NCBI GenBank assembly: GCA_020744225.1
Contig: JAGMWG010000001.1
Location: 2,914,001 to 2,978,000 of the forward strand
DNA from: Paraphoma chrysanthemicola
Taxonomy: Eukaryota > Ascomycota > Dothideomycetes > Pleosporales > Phaeosphaeriaceae
Direction: 5' to 3'
Length of the DNA: 64,000 nt
The notes below the pieces were generated by a model. The model did no database searches. It was given only the letters and a program-made list of their open reading frames with translations, and was not told the origin of the DNA. Below are positions 23,616-35,646 of this stretch, one piece after another; the first letter of the stretch is position 1; each line of letters begins with the position of its first letter. The translations under genes and the position numbers were made by a program.

Positions 23616-24060
23616 GCGACACGAGGCTGACGACGGCAGAGCGATAGGCGTTCTGGAACGGGCATCGGGTTGCGATTAGCGTACCGGCGTTTCTTTGATC
23701 GCCATTGAGAGCAATTGGTGTCCATCTGCTTGACATTCCGAAGAAGCGACATAGCAGTATTGGTACGACGGCATTTGTTAGCTGTAGCACTACGGTGTTG
23801 GCAGATGGTCATTACTTCATCCCCGTAGCAAATGATATACGTTGTATGAACCTTGAAATACTCTCCCTGGCGTACTGGCTTTTTTTGGGTGTATGAGAGT
23901 ATCCAAATTATCCCAGGTCATACTTCGAGCGTGGTCGAGCGCGGCATCGCCAAGCAGCGAATGACGTTCCAAGTTCCCCGCGCATTCCCGAGCTATTACC
24001 ACCATTCACTACCTTTCCAACACCTATTTGCGCACTGTCAGGCCGACGAACGCTGAGACC
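23616..24060. other. Intergenic region BRC1-VPS25
   Basis: This is 445 bp between two genes on the same strand: the 3' end of BRC1 and the promoter and leader of VPS25. Nothing else is seen. Confidence 0.5.
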
Positions 24061-24702
24061 ATGGCGACCGCATCTCCGCTTCCCAGCAACTTCAGCCAGA
24101 CGTCGACTCTCCAAGCTGCAACACCGTCCACCTCTACCACGAATGGCTTCCTGTTCCCACCCCACTACTCCTTCCCACCTTTCTTCACACTCCAACCCGT
24201 CGCCTCGACCCGCTCCTCCCAGCTCTCCTCCTGGTCGTCCCTAATCCAATCCTACTGCCGGCACAACCGCATCTTCAGCCTCTCCATCATCGACGCCCTC
24301 AACACGCCTCTCTTCCACAACGCCTCTCTCAACCGACGCCTCAACCTACGCGATGCCAAAGCCATCCTCGCCTACATGAGCACCTCTGAAGGCGGCAACC
24401 GCGCCGAATTCATCGGCACCGGCAAGAAAAAGGCCGGCGGCGACGAAGACGCTGGGAAAGTTTGGATATACTGGCGACGGCCTGAGGAATGGGCAGCTGC
24501 GCTGGAGGAATGGGTCGAGCGGACAGGCCAAAAGGGAACGGTGTTGACGCTGTACGAGATTGTGGAGGGGGATGCGTCGAGGAAAGAAGAATTTTGGAAC
24601 ATGGATATGGAGCTGCTGCAGAAGAGTTTGGCGGTCTGTGTAAAGAGAGGGAAGGCGCAGATTTTTGGGGGCGAGGGTAGCGAGGGCGTGAAGTTCTTTT
24701 GA
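24061..24702 (+). CDS. VPS25: ESCRT-II subunit Vps25
   Basis: Vps25 is the subunit of ESCRT-II that sorts ubiquitinated cargo into multivesicular endosomes and recruits ESCRT-III. This single exon encodes 213 residues. The frame continues upstream to 24028, but ATG 24061 (context ACCATGG) gives the usual length plus a short Ser/Thr-rich leader. The hallmark N-terminal PPxY-like segment is present (FPPHYSFPPFFTLQP). Tandem winged-helix domains follow: WSSLIQSYCRHNRIFSLSI and NRRLNLRDAKAILAYM in the first, and WIYWRRPEEWAAALEEW to GTVLTLYEIVEGD in the second. The protein ends AQIFGGEGSEGVKFF, where the C-terminal helix and strand that bind ESCRT-III lie. Confidence 0.94.
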   Translation: MATASPLPSNFSQTSTLQAATPSTSTTNGFLFPPHYSFPPFFTLQPVASTRSSQLSSWSSLIQSYCRHNRIFSLSIIDALNTPLFHNASLNRRLNLRDAKAILAYMSTSEGGNRAEFIGTGKKKAGGDEDAGKVWIYWRRPEEWAAALEEWVERTGQKGTVLTLYEIVEGDASRKEEFWNMDMELLQKSLAVCVKRGKAQIFGGEGSEGVKFF

Positions 24703-25588
24703 GGGAGAAGACTTGCGTATGAATACTACAAGATGGAAAGGGGAGGTTTGAGTGTGAGCCGCCTGCATGCTCGTATGACGGCATCCGGGGTGGTGCATAC
24801 CATGCTTGAACCGCATCGCCGAAAGCCGCGCACACCAACTCACATCTCATACATGACACGCCGCCATGCCGCCATGCCGCCATTTTCGATATACAATTGG
24901 CGCATTGGTCTAGGATCATGTCTATATCGCCAATAAGCCAGAGTGCTCTTGACCGTCACACCATCCGCGGGCAGCAGCCCAGCTCGCGGCAACAAGAGCA
25001 TCAGCCCAGGCCATCAACAGGAGACCACTCAAGGCCAATCTCTAAAACCTTCCATAGTTATATCAAGGGAGACCCACCGGTCGCTTTGAAAGATCTGGCC
25101 CTACCAGCAATCATGTAGCACACCAACGATACTGATACTGATGAGCACCGTTCGTGTATTGCTTTACATCAAATTCGCACAAGTATCGACTGTAATGTTC
25201 AGGACATCGATATCGACGGCAGTGTTCGTATCGAACTGGAGGGCTTGGAACGAGGTCTTTGCATGCTGGGGAAAGAAGACTAGGCAGAGAGTCCTATCGA
25301 CTTTGTCGCAGGGAGGAGACTAGATGTCCTTTTGATAGAGGCCAGCGGCAAGAGAACAAGATAATAGAAATCACAATGTATATGACCATTTGGTCTTCCA
25401 CAATCCCAAACAACGCGCACCTTCTCTTGCTGTCGATAAGCTTGCAATGAAGCCTAAATTTCTCGAGTGATACGTATCTTCAAATCATTTGGTTGGTGTT
25501 GCAATCTAATCATTACATTTAAACAATATTTGGAAAGAAAACAAGATACCCTCTTCTGCTTCAGAACGCACCCCAGTCCTCCGCTACG
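24703..25588. other. Convergent intergenic region
   Basis: This 886-bp interval lies between the 3' ends of VPS25 (plus) and the membrane protein at 25589 (minus). It must hold both terminators. No gene is supportable; the section 25430-25560 is AT-rich. Confidence 0.5.
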
Positions 25589-27185
25589 TTATCTATTCCC
25601 ACCCCAATGTTGTTGTCCATGCTGCTGTGAATATTGCTCACCGTACTGTTCCCCATGATGTTGTCCGTGCTGTTCGCCATGTTGTTGACCATACTGCTCC
25701 CCATGTCCCTGTCCATACCCTTCGTGCTCCTGCACCGGCGTCCCACTGCCCCGCCACTGCTCCTCTGGTCTCGCCGCGTACTGCGGCGCCGGCGTCTGTC
25801 CCCTCGCAATTCCAATTTCCACCGGTGGAGGGCTCCACGTCTCACTCGGACGTCCCGAGTTTGGCCTATACCCCTGACCATGATGTAAAGCAGGTTCGGG
25901 ACTAGACGGCGAACTTGCATGCGTAGGATATCTCGATGTGCCCATTTCCGAGGGCGGATGGCCCGTCGAGTAGTATGATTCATGCGGGTTCTTGGGCGAT
26001 ATGACCACAGAGTGATGGGCGGTTGAGCCTCCGTAATTCTGCTGGTCCCATGCTGCTGCTGGAGGAGGAGCGGCAGGTTCTGGGTCGGTGCGGGAAGAGG
26101 GCCTACGCTTGCGACGGAAGTAGAAGAGGGCAATGATGGCAAGGAGCAGAACGGCAGCGCCGCCGACTGCCACACCTGCAATACCGCCAGTGCTGAGCTT
26201 GTCTGAGCTGTTTGATGCAGCGGCAACAGGCGGGGTTTGCGATGTAGTTGCGCCAGTCGCGCTTGGCGTTTCGAGTTTGGTGGCGATTGATGTGACTGTG
26301 GTAGGGTTGCTGTTACTCGCTCCAGTGGCTGTTAGGTTGTTGTAGGCCGCGCAGTCAGATACAGGAACTGCAAGTGGGCATGTTGGATTTTGGCAAAGAC
26401 TCAGCAGCATTGCAGGAGACGATGGGTTGAAGGATACGGCCGGAGCGCAGCGGGTATTGTATCGACTGTTGAGCGATGTGCGGAATGTGTCGGCATCTTG
26501 AGTCGATACGCCAAAGTGAGCTGCAGCAAGAGCGATGTGGTTGATGAAGTAGCCTAGCTGGTGGTATTCGAGATTCATGAATTTGTGGGCATACGCCAAT
26601 TGGACCGGTCCGTTCGTGTTGGGCAAAGGCTTAGGTGGTTGCGTACAACCGAACGCGCGAGCAAAGGCAACAAAAAAATTACTGAATAGATGACTGGTAA
26701 CAGCGAAGTTAGGATTAGCAAAGTCCCTCCTGTCAAGTTATCGGGCTATCTTTCACGTACTATTGATTTGAGGTCTCAGCGAGAACTAGCTTTTCCGACT
26801 CGCCAGCAAGGAAAGCAGCAAGTGGTGTCGTGCCTCCTTGATCCAACCAGTTGATACCGATCGGTGCATTGTTCACGTTTGTAGATGCCCTGGATCCGTT
26901 GAAGTACTGATGCAAATCGATGTTGATGTTGTTGAACTTTCCCGGTCTCAAGATTCCCGTGATCTCGGACGATACGTTGTTCAGCTTGGTGCCTCCCTCA
27001 AAGGCCAAAGCGATGACATTCTGGATCCATTTCAACTGTGTCTCGCTGGTGTTCGCTCCGTACCGTGCCTGGGCGTAGAAGTCGCATACAGAAGCATTAG
27101 TCGGCCGTTGAGCGAACCCGGATCCGAAGAGAATGGCGAGGCAGGCAATCAAGGTCCGAAATCGAAGATGCCGCGAGATCTCCAT
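25589..27185 (-). CDS. Signal-peptide, single-TM cell-surface protein, unknown function
   Basis: This is an uncharacterised fungal type I membrane protein. Exons are 26761-27185 and 25589-26693. The 67-nt intron (GTACGT...TTACCAG) joins ETSNQY to HLFSNFFVAF; the product has 509 residues. A signal peptide covers about residues 1-25 (LIACLAILFGSGFA). The ectodomain (26-310) begins with a conserved-looking CDFYAQARYGANTS and contains ITGILRPG and GINWLDQGG segments. It is a fungal extracellular family I recognise in outline only, with no known activity. One TM helix (about 312-334) ends in FYFRRKRR. The cytoplasmic tail is disordered and Pro-rich, and finishes with Gln/Gly/His/Glu repeats of the GEQYGQQH type (bases about 25600-25720). 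A sensor or wall-anchoring role is conjecture. Confidence 0.82.
25600..25720 (-). repeat. Coding repeat, Gln/Gly/His/Glu tail
   Basis: Imperfect 9-15 bp units encode GEQ(Y/H)GQQH-type repeats in the cytoplasmic tail of the surface protein. Such repeats often vary in copy number between strains. Confidence 0.7.
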
Positions 27186-28329
27186 GGTGAAGGATGAAAA
27201 TGTCAGCCCTGGGGAGAACCTCGTAGAGGTTCACTGGGGGCGACCGAGGGTCAATCAGCTATATCGCATTGCCTGATGACCCGACACCCAGGTGGCGGTG
27301 ACTTTTTGGGTCGCCAATCCGCTTCGTGGCGTTCGTAGAGCGGCCGAGTCAACTGCCATTTGCTCTGTCGCCGGGCGTGTCTTTCCTCTCGAGCTTGCGT
27401 TGGCTGAAGGATAGCCATTAGCGAAGCAGACGTTGGCGCCTCCGACCAATCGCCAAGTCTATTAGGATCGTAGCGCAGGCTTGGTTTTTTGGGGCTGTGG
27501 AAGTGTGCACGATCCTACATCTGTGCTTACTTCCATCTCTTTGCGCTGGAAGTCTTAAAACACTACATTTCGTTCATACGTAACCACGATGAACGTTTTT
27601 GTACTACAAGCTACTCAGTCCATCATTTACCGTGAGTAATTGCGTGATGCAATGGCGATGGCTACTCCGCTCGAAACTGGGCTGAACGTTATCTGGGGGC
27701 TGAATTGAGAATGCGAAGGGAGCGAAGGCACAGTACCGACACAACACATGCCAACCCCACTTGCCTAACCAGTTCCGGCGAATGCCTGCTTTCAAGCTAC
27801 AACCTGACTGCAGGCCGTGCCTCCACTCACACCTCGATTCGATGGATGACTGGCGAGTGTAGCGAGCAGGCGCCATGAAATACATGGTCGCGACCGGTCG
27901 CGCAACGTTCTGGGATGTCCTCAGCCTTCTAGGTGCCGAAATCCTGACAACGCTGGCACCTTCCCGCTCAAGCAATGATCAGACCACGATACACTGTTCG
28001 ATTTGTCCCATCATCAGTACCGAGGGCAAGACAGCTGTGCCGCTCGGTGCTGTTCGGTTGAGTCGCGTATGGAGCTGTTATGGCCATGTGACACGCCCCT
28101 TCCCTAGCCTTGACAAAAAGTCCCCTCGCTCGCCAAATGACCGTGGGCTGAGAGTCATGGAAAGCCTCGCAGGGTTGGCAATAATGATTGGGAAAGGTGG
28201 CGAGCCCATTGGTCGCTCGACTGCTGAGATTCGCTCCGAAGCGGCAGCACGACTTTGAACTTAAGCAACAACGATTAATGACAGCAAGTCAATTAGCGAA
28301 TACCACTTCCAATGACTCGTGCATTCTAG
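27186..28329. other. Intergenic region
   Basis: This 1.14-kb stretch holds the promoter of the surface-protein gene on one side and the terminator of the SDR gene on the other. Open frames at 27604-27975 and 27875-28258 overlap on opposite strands and have no recognisable content. Confidence 0.5.
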
Positions 28330-29383
28330 TCACGTATACCTACCCACAATTTGCTCGCACACTGTCCACAACTTATCTCCTTTACCCCCGTGCACCGCCT
28401 TCTCCAACTCCTCGTTATACCTGCCCACTCTTCCCCACGGAATAACGTAGCATCCGTTCATCTTCGGCGTAATCTCTGGACTCCAGCCCGCGTATAATTC
28501 CGTCCATGCGCCCATCTCAGCTGGATGATTCAACCACCCCGCCACCAGCTTCTCAAACCATGAGCGATCACGCACTAGTTCGGTTCTCAGATTACCTGGA
28601 TTGAGTGAGGTGGAGATGATACCTTCCTCGCCCCAACGCCGTGCTGTCTCGGTTGCGAGTATGATGTCTGCAGCTTTAGACTGTGCATAAGAGGGCCCGC
28701 CTTTGAAGTCTTCTTTGATCATGTCCATATTCATTCCTCGGACTTCAACATCGACAGTGTTAGGCACGAACGTCACGCCGCCCGGTGGGCCAAAGAGATC
28801 TGGTGCATGGCTCGCGCACCACACTAATCTAACCGTGCCAGTCTCAGCTGTCCTGGCAGTATGAGCGAGCAAAGGATGAAGCAAGACCGTGAACAGAAAT
28901 GGTCCGTAAACATTGGTCGCGGTTTGAAGGTCGTATCCTTGGACACTTTTACTCCCTGATGGTGGGACCATAATAGCAGCATTATTGACTAACACGTCAA
29001 GGCGCTTCTCTAGGGTTACGAACTGGTCGACGGCAGGCTTGATGGTCGTCAAGTCGGCAAGATCGAGATAAATGTATTCGATCCGACCCGTGGAAGATGG
29101 ACATTCGCCCTTGAGTCGTTGGATTGCAGCAGACGCTTTCGAAGAGGAGCGCCCGATGAGGTAAAGCGTTGCATTCTTGGCGTAGAGACGGCGACTGAGA
29201 TGATATCCGATGCCCGCGTAACCTCCAGTTATGATGTGGACCTAACGATGGTCAGCATGGAGGAAGGTAGGTTGCAGCTTAAGAACATACTTTACCAGTC
29301 TGGTCGGGCAGGTGCTTGTCCGTGAAGGTCGGTGAATCGATGAAGAAGGACTGATCCCAGAAGGACGAGAACTTTTGACCCAT
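28330..29383 (-). CDS. Short-chain dehydrogenase/reductase
   Basis: This is an NAD(P)-dependent oxidoreductase of the Rossmann-fold SDR family; the substrate is unknown. Exons are 29291-29383 and 28330-29241. The 49-nt phase-0 intron falls inside the cofactor motif so that TGK joins VHIITGGYAGIG; the product has 334 residues. The glycine-rich motif TGGYAGIG is at residues 36-43, the NNAA motif near 117 and the catalytic YAQSK at Tyr216/Lys220. The layout resembles the retinol dehydrogenase/WW-domain oxidoreductase-like SDRs (N-terminal helix, TGGxxGIG, long C-terminus), common in fungal accessory metabolism. No signal peptide is evident. Confidence 0.92.
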
Positions 29384-29904
29384 TCTGTCTGTAAGTAGCA
29401 ACGTCGGGGTGTCTTATTGTCTAAAAAATATTCGCGATCTTGCGAAACAGCTTTGCTCCTTTATACACTTTCTCGGCGTCAAACGTCAGCCCTGTGCAAC
29501 CGACGGGATGCGATCAAGGATAACTTTGACAGGTACAGCCAAAGTCAGCATCACCATGGAAGGGCGAAAGGGCTGAGTCCTTTGCCTCATCATTGGCTTT
29601 CTGCTACATGTAGCAACTACTTGCATTCCCATCTGATTCAAGTCTGCGGCGATAGTTCCCCCATGCTGTGGCTAATGCTCCGAACGATGCACGTAAGACT
29701 GCCCTAAACCTATTTCGGCGCATCATCCGCAGGCTAGCACGCTTAGGGCAACCAATTCGTTCAGGCATCGATGCGAAGATATGCGTCACGCATGGTGGTA
29801 AGTGCCCGGAAGGACAAAACCCATAGGCCAAAGCACAGTGAATCCAACATTTGGGATTGTTGTTGAAACTGTGGCTTCTTCGATGAAGTGAATCTAAGCG
29901 GAAA
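29384..29904. other. Intergenic region SDR-MDM1
   Basis: This 521-bp stretch between two minus-strand genes contains the MDM1 terminator and the SDR promoter. No gene is seen. Confidence 0.5.
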
Positions 29905-32900
29905 CTACCTCACCACAACGTCCGGGAATAGCACATGGACCATCTCATCCAATAGAGTGAAGGCCAGATGGGTACTAAATGATGTCAGTCTGGCTGTCCG
30001 ATCACACTTTGGGAATAGCAAGCACTTACTTCAATCGTGTGTTGTTCATCGTCCCTTCCAATTTCCTGGCCGCGATTTGTGCGTTTTGTCTCCCAACCAC
30101 GCTACTTGCCAATTCAGGTACCAATGTACTCAGCACAGTACCTGCTTCCTTTCTGCTTTTCGCCCGCTCTTGTTGTGTTCTCTCTACACCCTGTTTGAGC
30201 CTTCCATTTGGCCACATAGAGTCCTTGAGCGTGTCGATGTATCTCGAGATATTGTTGTCAGAAAGCAGGCTGTCGAAGGACTCGCGGACTTTGCGCTCAA
30301 TAGTGCCACCCAGCAACTGATGCAGAACAACGATGACTGCGCGGCCGCGGAGCCAATTGTTCTCTCGATTCAACTCGAATGTCTCAAGGAAGAGATCGGT
30401 GATGGGCTTGACAAAGGGTGGGAGTTCTTGTTTCTCAAACGCGAGGATCTCGGCTTCAGCTTCAGCATCAGAGTTGGGTGGAATTCCGAGTGTTCCAGAT
30501 ATGGCGAGATTACTTGATTGTGCTCCAGGGACAGCAGCTGAACCATTGGTTCCGGCAAGTTGAGTAGTCGCCGCTGAAATTAGATTCTGGCCAGCGACCG
30601 TGAGCTGATCGAGGACAGGAATGTTGCCAAGAAATTCCTCCATGCCATCTGCGACTGAGCTGTAGATACGCGAGACGAAGTCATTCGAGTTCATGTCCTG
30701 GTTGCGCAGAGTATCGGCGGGGTTGATAGCGGCTTGCGAAAGAAAAGCCCGAAGCTCCCGACTGCGACAGACCGCGGGAATCAACAGCAGTTCCTATTGC
30801 TTGTCAGTCTTCAATTATCAGCAATGGTGGAAGCACTGTACCCTCAAATATTTCTCAAGCCCGATCCGTCGTTTATGCAGAAAGTCTTTTTGCAGCTTGA
30901 GCATCATCTGGCGCCGCGGGAACTCGAGGTTTCGCACTTGAGGGAACTTTGTCCGCAATCTTTTGTTCAAGTCATGAAACTCGCTGTAACGACGCGATAT
31001 GACCCAGGTAGCTGCAGGCATCTGGTCGCCGGCACGTCGCCTGACTTCAATGACATCTAGAGGTTGGTGAGTAACGAAAACTTGACAGATAGTCAAGATA
31101 CACTTACACATAGCATACTCCTTGCCATCTTCATCCGTGCCCACCATGATTGATTGAATAAACACAGTCGCACGACCGTACAAGCTGTTATCGCTCTCTT
31201 GCACGATGTACTGTTGCCTCTGAAGTTCCTTCCTCTGAATCTCCCTCTGAAGACTGGCCTTAGACTTTCGCAGTATCCGTAATTCAGCAGCGTTATTTGT
31301 CAGCTCTGCTTTCGAGGTTAGAGAGTCGACAATTGATTCTTGCGTGACCAAACGCTCGATTTCTGCCGTAAGCGCATCAATGGCCTCTGCCAACCCTAAA
31401 TCTCCTGGTGCTGCCTCGTGGATCTCCTCATCATCCGTCTGGTTCTTATTGACTGGATCCTCAATCTCGTCTTCGAGAAACTTTTCTTCATCACCAAAGA
31501 GGTCATCATTGAAGACACCCCGTGTCTTGGGCTCGCCAACGAGGCCTAGCGATGCGATACTTGGCTTTTCTCTCCTCTGTTGAGACAATGGATGTGGCGA
31601 TAGAGCTCTTGGCAGATCTACAGAGCCTCTTTGAGAGTCGTTATCAAGAGGTGAGTTGACGGGACCATCGTAGAAAATGGATCCCTCGGGCTCATCCATT
31701 ATATCAGTTAGAGCCGCTTGCATGGCATCGACGACACGAGAGTCATTCCCATTGATGCGCTCTTGCCCGTGATCAGACTCTAAGCTTGCGGTGGACTGTG
31801 CCAAAGGATCCGTGTCGTAGTCGTCTTCAAACAACGGAGTTCTGGGAGTAGTCGGCCCAGCATCGAGAGACCGCCGGGAAGGTGGATCCATGCTCCTGAT
31901 CAGCCCTTGGCTTTTCAGATCTGAGGATGAAGCTACAGCTCTCCGCAGGTCGTTATGCGGTGGCAGTACGGAGAGTTTTGGCCCTGATTGTGTTCTGACC
32001 ATAGCGGGAGTCAGCCCAGAAGGATGATCAAGCGTCCGCGCTACAGTCTTGGTCTTGATGGCGCTGTTCTCGGAATTGGCTGCTTCATCCATGGCAAGCC
32101 ACTTGTAATACAAAGTGGACTTTTTGAATCTCCGAAAATGCGGCTCCTGCAATTGATCATAAGCCGCCGTTTGGGCCTCTAATAGGGCGCGCCGCGCACG
32201 ATGATACTGCTGTGGCGTTGCCGCCCGTCCAGCTTTGAGAAATTCCGAGACTGCCTTCCGGGCCTCTGGCAGAATGTGCAGCTCGGCTTTGGAGAGGTAC
32301 GCATCGTGGATCTGGGCGAGGTCGTTGCGATCAGACTCTGTCCATGAGGGAAAAGAGCTGACATGCTCAGGCGGCTCGTCTGTGTCCATCTCCAACGGGT
32401 TCCGAAAGCCGTCGACAACAATCCAGAATTGCACAAGTCGCATTAAATCTGCCTGGTCCATGAACTCCATGAAGCACGACAAACCTGACGCATCGTACAA
32501 GACCTCTCGCAAAGATGCATTTGTGAACTTGGAAGAGGTCCGCCTATGCTTGGGCTTCTCCTGTGCTGCAACCTTGGCCCGGACTGTTCCGCCTGTTCTA
32601 AGATTGGCCACCTTTGAGTCTAGAATTTGTCGAGCCGTCTCCAGGCGACGCAGGTACACAGGATCTTGGCCCTCAATCAATGCATCTTTCCGCAGCTGGC
32701 TTGAGATCTCGCTACGAAAGCGACGTGCGTCTGCCAGGGTATTGGTCTGCCGAATTGCCCTTATGAATCGCTCAAATCTCCTCTCATTATCGCCCGGTGC
32801 CAACTTGGGGAACTGTATGTTCTTCGCGGTCTTTGGCGATGGCGGCGCGTGTTCGTCAAGGGCAGCTCTGAGTTTGCGGACTGTCTTTCGCTCCTGGAGC

Positions 32901-33817
32901 ACGGTTCGACCCTGCTGCTGTCAGTTTCGGCCATACGGGGTGTGAAGCGTGCTTACATAGCCCTCCATGAGCTGGTTCCAGGTGTCGGGATCAGAGAGCA
33001 TTTGCATCACCGGTGATAAGACCGCGCAAGCTACGATCTCCTTGATGAGGACATTGACGGCAGAACTGGTGCTCATGCTCGGTGGCATCACTTTGGGCAG
33101 CAATCGAGCTACGATGCTGCGCAAATGCTGCTGCTGTATAGACTTGGTATTGGAATATGCCAACGAAGCAGCCGGGTGTAGGCGGCCATCTTTGTATTTG
33201 GCTGCAATTGCATTGTCAAGCTCTTCAGAATCGGTGACATTGCGCGACAGCTTGCGCCCACGCACGGCGCGCTCGGCCTCGTATGACGCCCGCAGGTGTT
33301 CGGTGACGAGGGGCAGCATGCGCGACACGACTGTCTCCACCATGTCTACGGCCAGGATGCGGTCTCGGATCTCGCCCATTGCTGCCCGCACTGCCTTGTC
33401 GACCTCATTCACAAAAGTAGGGCTCTTGCTGATGCTACCGTACCAGCTCTTTACGAAGTCGCGCAGTATTAGGCCTATCAGCACATCAATGCTGTCTGAT
33501 ATGACAAAAGACGCCGGGTACAGTGGCTCCATCATGTACATGTTCCGCTTGGTCAACGCCTCGCGCTCAGCTTTCCACTTCGCCGGCGCGAGGAAGGCGA
33601 CGTGGCGCGGCCCATAGTTGACCTCTCCGCCATCGCGCAGCTCTTTTCTCCAGGACGTCGTGAGGGTCAGCCATGCTAGCAGACCGACAGTAGCGACAAC
33701 TCCGGCGAGGAATGCGTAGGGCAGATAGAGCAGCTTGGGCTGCCAATGCGTGAGATAGCCCCAGGCGATGAAGATGACGACGGCAGCGAGGATCACATCG
33801 CGTCGCTTCAGGGCCAT
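29905..33817 (-). CDS. MDM1: Mdm1/SNX13-type ER-vacuole tether (PXA-RGS-PX-Nexin_C)
   Basis: This is a sorting-nexin-like tether expected at ER-vacuole/lipid-droplet contacts. Five exons (32957-33817, 31108-32911, 30842-31056, 30030-30793, 29905-29974) give 1237 residues. I start at ATG 33817 because residue 2 onward leads directly into the N-terminal membrane hairpin (VILAAVVIFIAWGYL and LPYAFLAGVVATVGLLAW), although the frame is open to 33943. Domains in order are TM hairpin, PXA (about 75-270), RGS-like (about 415-550, SLREVLYDASGLSCFMEF), an acidic linker, coiled coil, PX (about 865-985, VISRRYSEFHDLNKRLR) and Nexin_C. The 51-nt intron at 31057-31107 is a multiple of three and could be read through, but removing it gives EYAMYVIEVRRRAG, the expected PX strand. 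The last 70-nt exon supplies LAFTLLDEMVHVLFP. Confidence 0.93.
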
Positions 33818-34152
33818 CTTCGTGCGGGCAGAGCCCGTTTCGGCATCTTGCGAGTGTGTTGGCGGAGGTTGCGGGAAGCTTGGAGTTCGCGAAACCCGCT
33901 TGCACTTGGCGCATGGGCCTGCTGACGTACCTCCTCCCCACATCCTTTGCCAGATTCACATGCATATGTTCGCGCCATCAGTTGTTGCCATAGGAATGTG
34001 GCCGAATGTGATTTCTATTTCGAAGAGCTTGCACTATATATATCAGAGTGCGCCAGCCCCGGCATGCGGGTTCGTTCTCACTCCGCTCAGAAGAACTCTC
34101 AACTCCAATGCAAATGCATACGGTATTAGTACACGGGTATATCGAAACCTTC
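33818..34152. other. Intergenic region MDM1-PRP46
   Basis: This 335-bp stretch lies between two minus-strand genes. It holds the MDM1 promoter and the PRP46 terminator; a CTATATATATC tract lies near 34034. Confidence 0.5.
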
Positions 34153-35646
34153 TCAGAACTTTTGCCTTCCCAGTGTTGGCTTCCACTCAAGTGGATGCGT
34201 CTCCTCCGTAGCATCCTCATCCTGCTTCCAGATCTTGATGCTCTTGTCCGACTCTCCTGTGATGAGACGTAGACCGGTGCGATCGAATGTAGAACACATA
34301 ACACCGGCTTCGGCGTCAAGTGAACCAGGCTGTGCGATAGACTCGCCACTTTGGAAGCAATGGCCCGTCTTCCAATCCCAAAATTGAACTGCGCCATTGT
34401 CTGAACCCGAGAACATAACGTTGTCTTCGTTGACGGACAACGTGTTGACGATGCTATTGACTGGCTGGAAGTTGAGCATAAAGTCGCCGCGTGGACATTG
34501 CCACTGCTTAATGCTTTGACTGCTTCCCGAAGCGAATGTGAACTCTGTAGGATGTGTGGCCAAGGCGCGAACACTCTTCTTGTGGTGCGTCAGGACGGTT
34601 TGAGTCTTGCCGGCTGCGAGATCCCAGAGTCGAATTGTGGAGTCCATGGAGCCCGTCAGCACTTGCGGATCAGCCTCCTGGCATTTAACGCTACTGATGG
34701 TTCCCTTATGCCCCGAGAGGACGTGGACATTGGTTCGGGTCCGCATATCCCAAACTCTTGCGACGCCGTCTCTACCTCCAGTGACCAGAACATCCAAAGT
34801 AGGATGCAACGACAAGCTGTAGACACCCGAGAGATGACCGTGATAATGACGAATGACTTTGTTCGTCTCAAGGTCCCAGCATTTGACCATCTTGTCCTCT
34901 CCGCAACTGAAGAGGTAAGGATGCCGAGGGGATACCTCAACCCCTCTGACACTCGATATGTGGCCAGTCAAGGTGAGTTTAAGGCGTCCAGATGCCAGAT
35001 CCCACAGCTTGATTGTGCGATCTCCGGACCCTGAGACAAAAAACTGATTGTCTGGATCCACGCATAGACTTCGAACCCATCCCATTGAGCCCGCCAACAC
35101 TCTGAACGGCTTCCACGGTCTGTGCCACTCAGGCTTCGGTTGTCTGACGGTGTCCTTACGCACGAGGGCACTGGATGGGGTATCCCTCATTGGCGTTGGT
35201 CCTGTGGCATTGGGCGCCGCACCCTTGCCTCCAGTTCTCAGCGAAAGCTGCATCGACTGTGCTGCATTTTCCGCCTTTTCTGAAGCCGTCGTGATCAGCT
35301 TTTGCATTTTCGGGTCGGACGCCTTCTCTTCAGCATTCTGGCTCTTGATCTTCTTTCGTCGTTCTGCTGCAGTCGACGCTGCTGCAGCCATCTTGGCCGC
35401 GAGTGCAGGTGGAAGCTCGCGCACATGTTCATATTCGTTGCGTATCCGGGTTGCAACGTTGACCTGATCTGCCGCGGTTGAGGGTGCATTGGTGGAGGGC
35501 GTGATGGAGTAAGCAAGGTTTTCGGTATGCTCAAGAGCAGTCGATGATGCGAAGTCAGCGGCGAAGATCTCTCGTGTGCGCTTCGCAGAGTGCCGTGCGA
35601 GATGGTCGGCTGCGCTGGGTGGTTGCGCCGACGCGAGTTCAGCCAT
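34153..35646 (-). CDS. PRP46: Pre-mRNA splicing factor Prp46 (PLRG1/PRL1), WD40
   Basis: Prp46 is a core WD40 protein of the Prp19-associated (NTC) complex in the spliceosome. The gene is a single exon of 497 codons. Residues 1-180 form the basic/Ala-rich N-terminus usual in this family, including RPKPEWHRPWKPFRVL-like sequence that leads into the propeller. Seven WD repeats follow from about residue 186, with clear GH...WD spacing: SGSGDRTIKLWDL, SCGEDKMVKCWDL, TGGRDGVARVWDM, TGSMDSTIRLWDL, SGSSQSIKQW, SGSDNGAVQFWDW and TGESDKSIKIW. The propeller is complete. The unbroken frame and near-perfect repeats leave little doubt about the family. Confidence 0.95.
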   Translation of the reverse strand: MAELASAQPPSAADHLARHSAKRTREIFAADFASSTALEHTENLAYSITPSTNAPSTAADQVNVATRIRNEYEHVRELPPALAAKMAAAASTAAERRKKIKSQNAEEKASDPKMQKLITTASEKAENAAQSMQLSLRTGGKGAAPNATGPTPMRDTPSSALVRKDTVRQPKPEWHRPWKPFRVLAGSMGWVRSLCVDPDNQFFVSGSGDRTIKLWDLASGRLKLTLTGHISSVRGVEVSPRHPYLFSCGEDKMVKCWDLETNKVIRHYHGHLSGVYSLSLHPTLDVLVTGGRDGVARVWDMRTRTNVHVLSGHKGTISSVKCQEADPQVLTGSMDSTIRLWDLAAGKTQTVLTHHKKSVRALATHPTEFTFASGSSQSIKQWQCPRGDFMLNFQPVNSIVNTLSVNEDNVMFSGSDNGAVQFWDWKTGHCFQSGESIAQPGSLDAEAGVMCSTFDRTGLRLITGESDKSIKIWKQDEDATEETHPLEWKPTLGRQKF

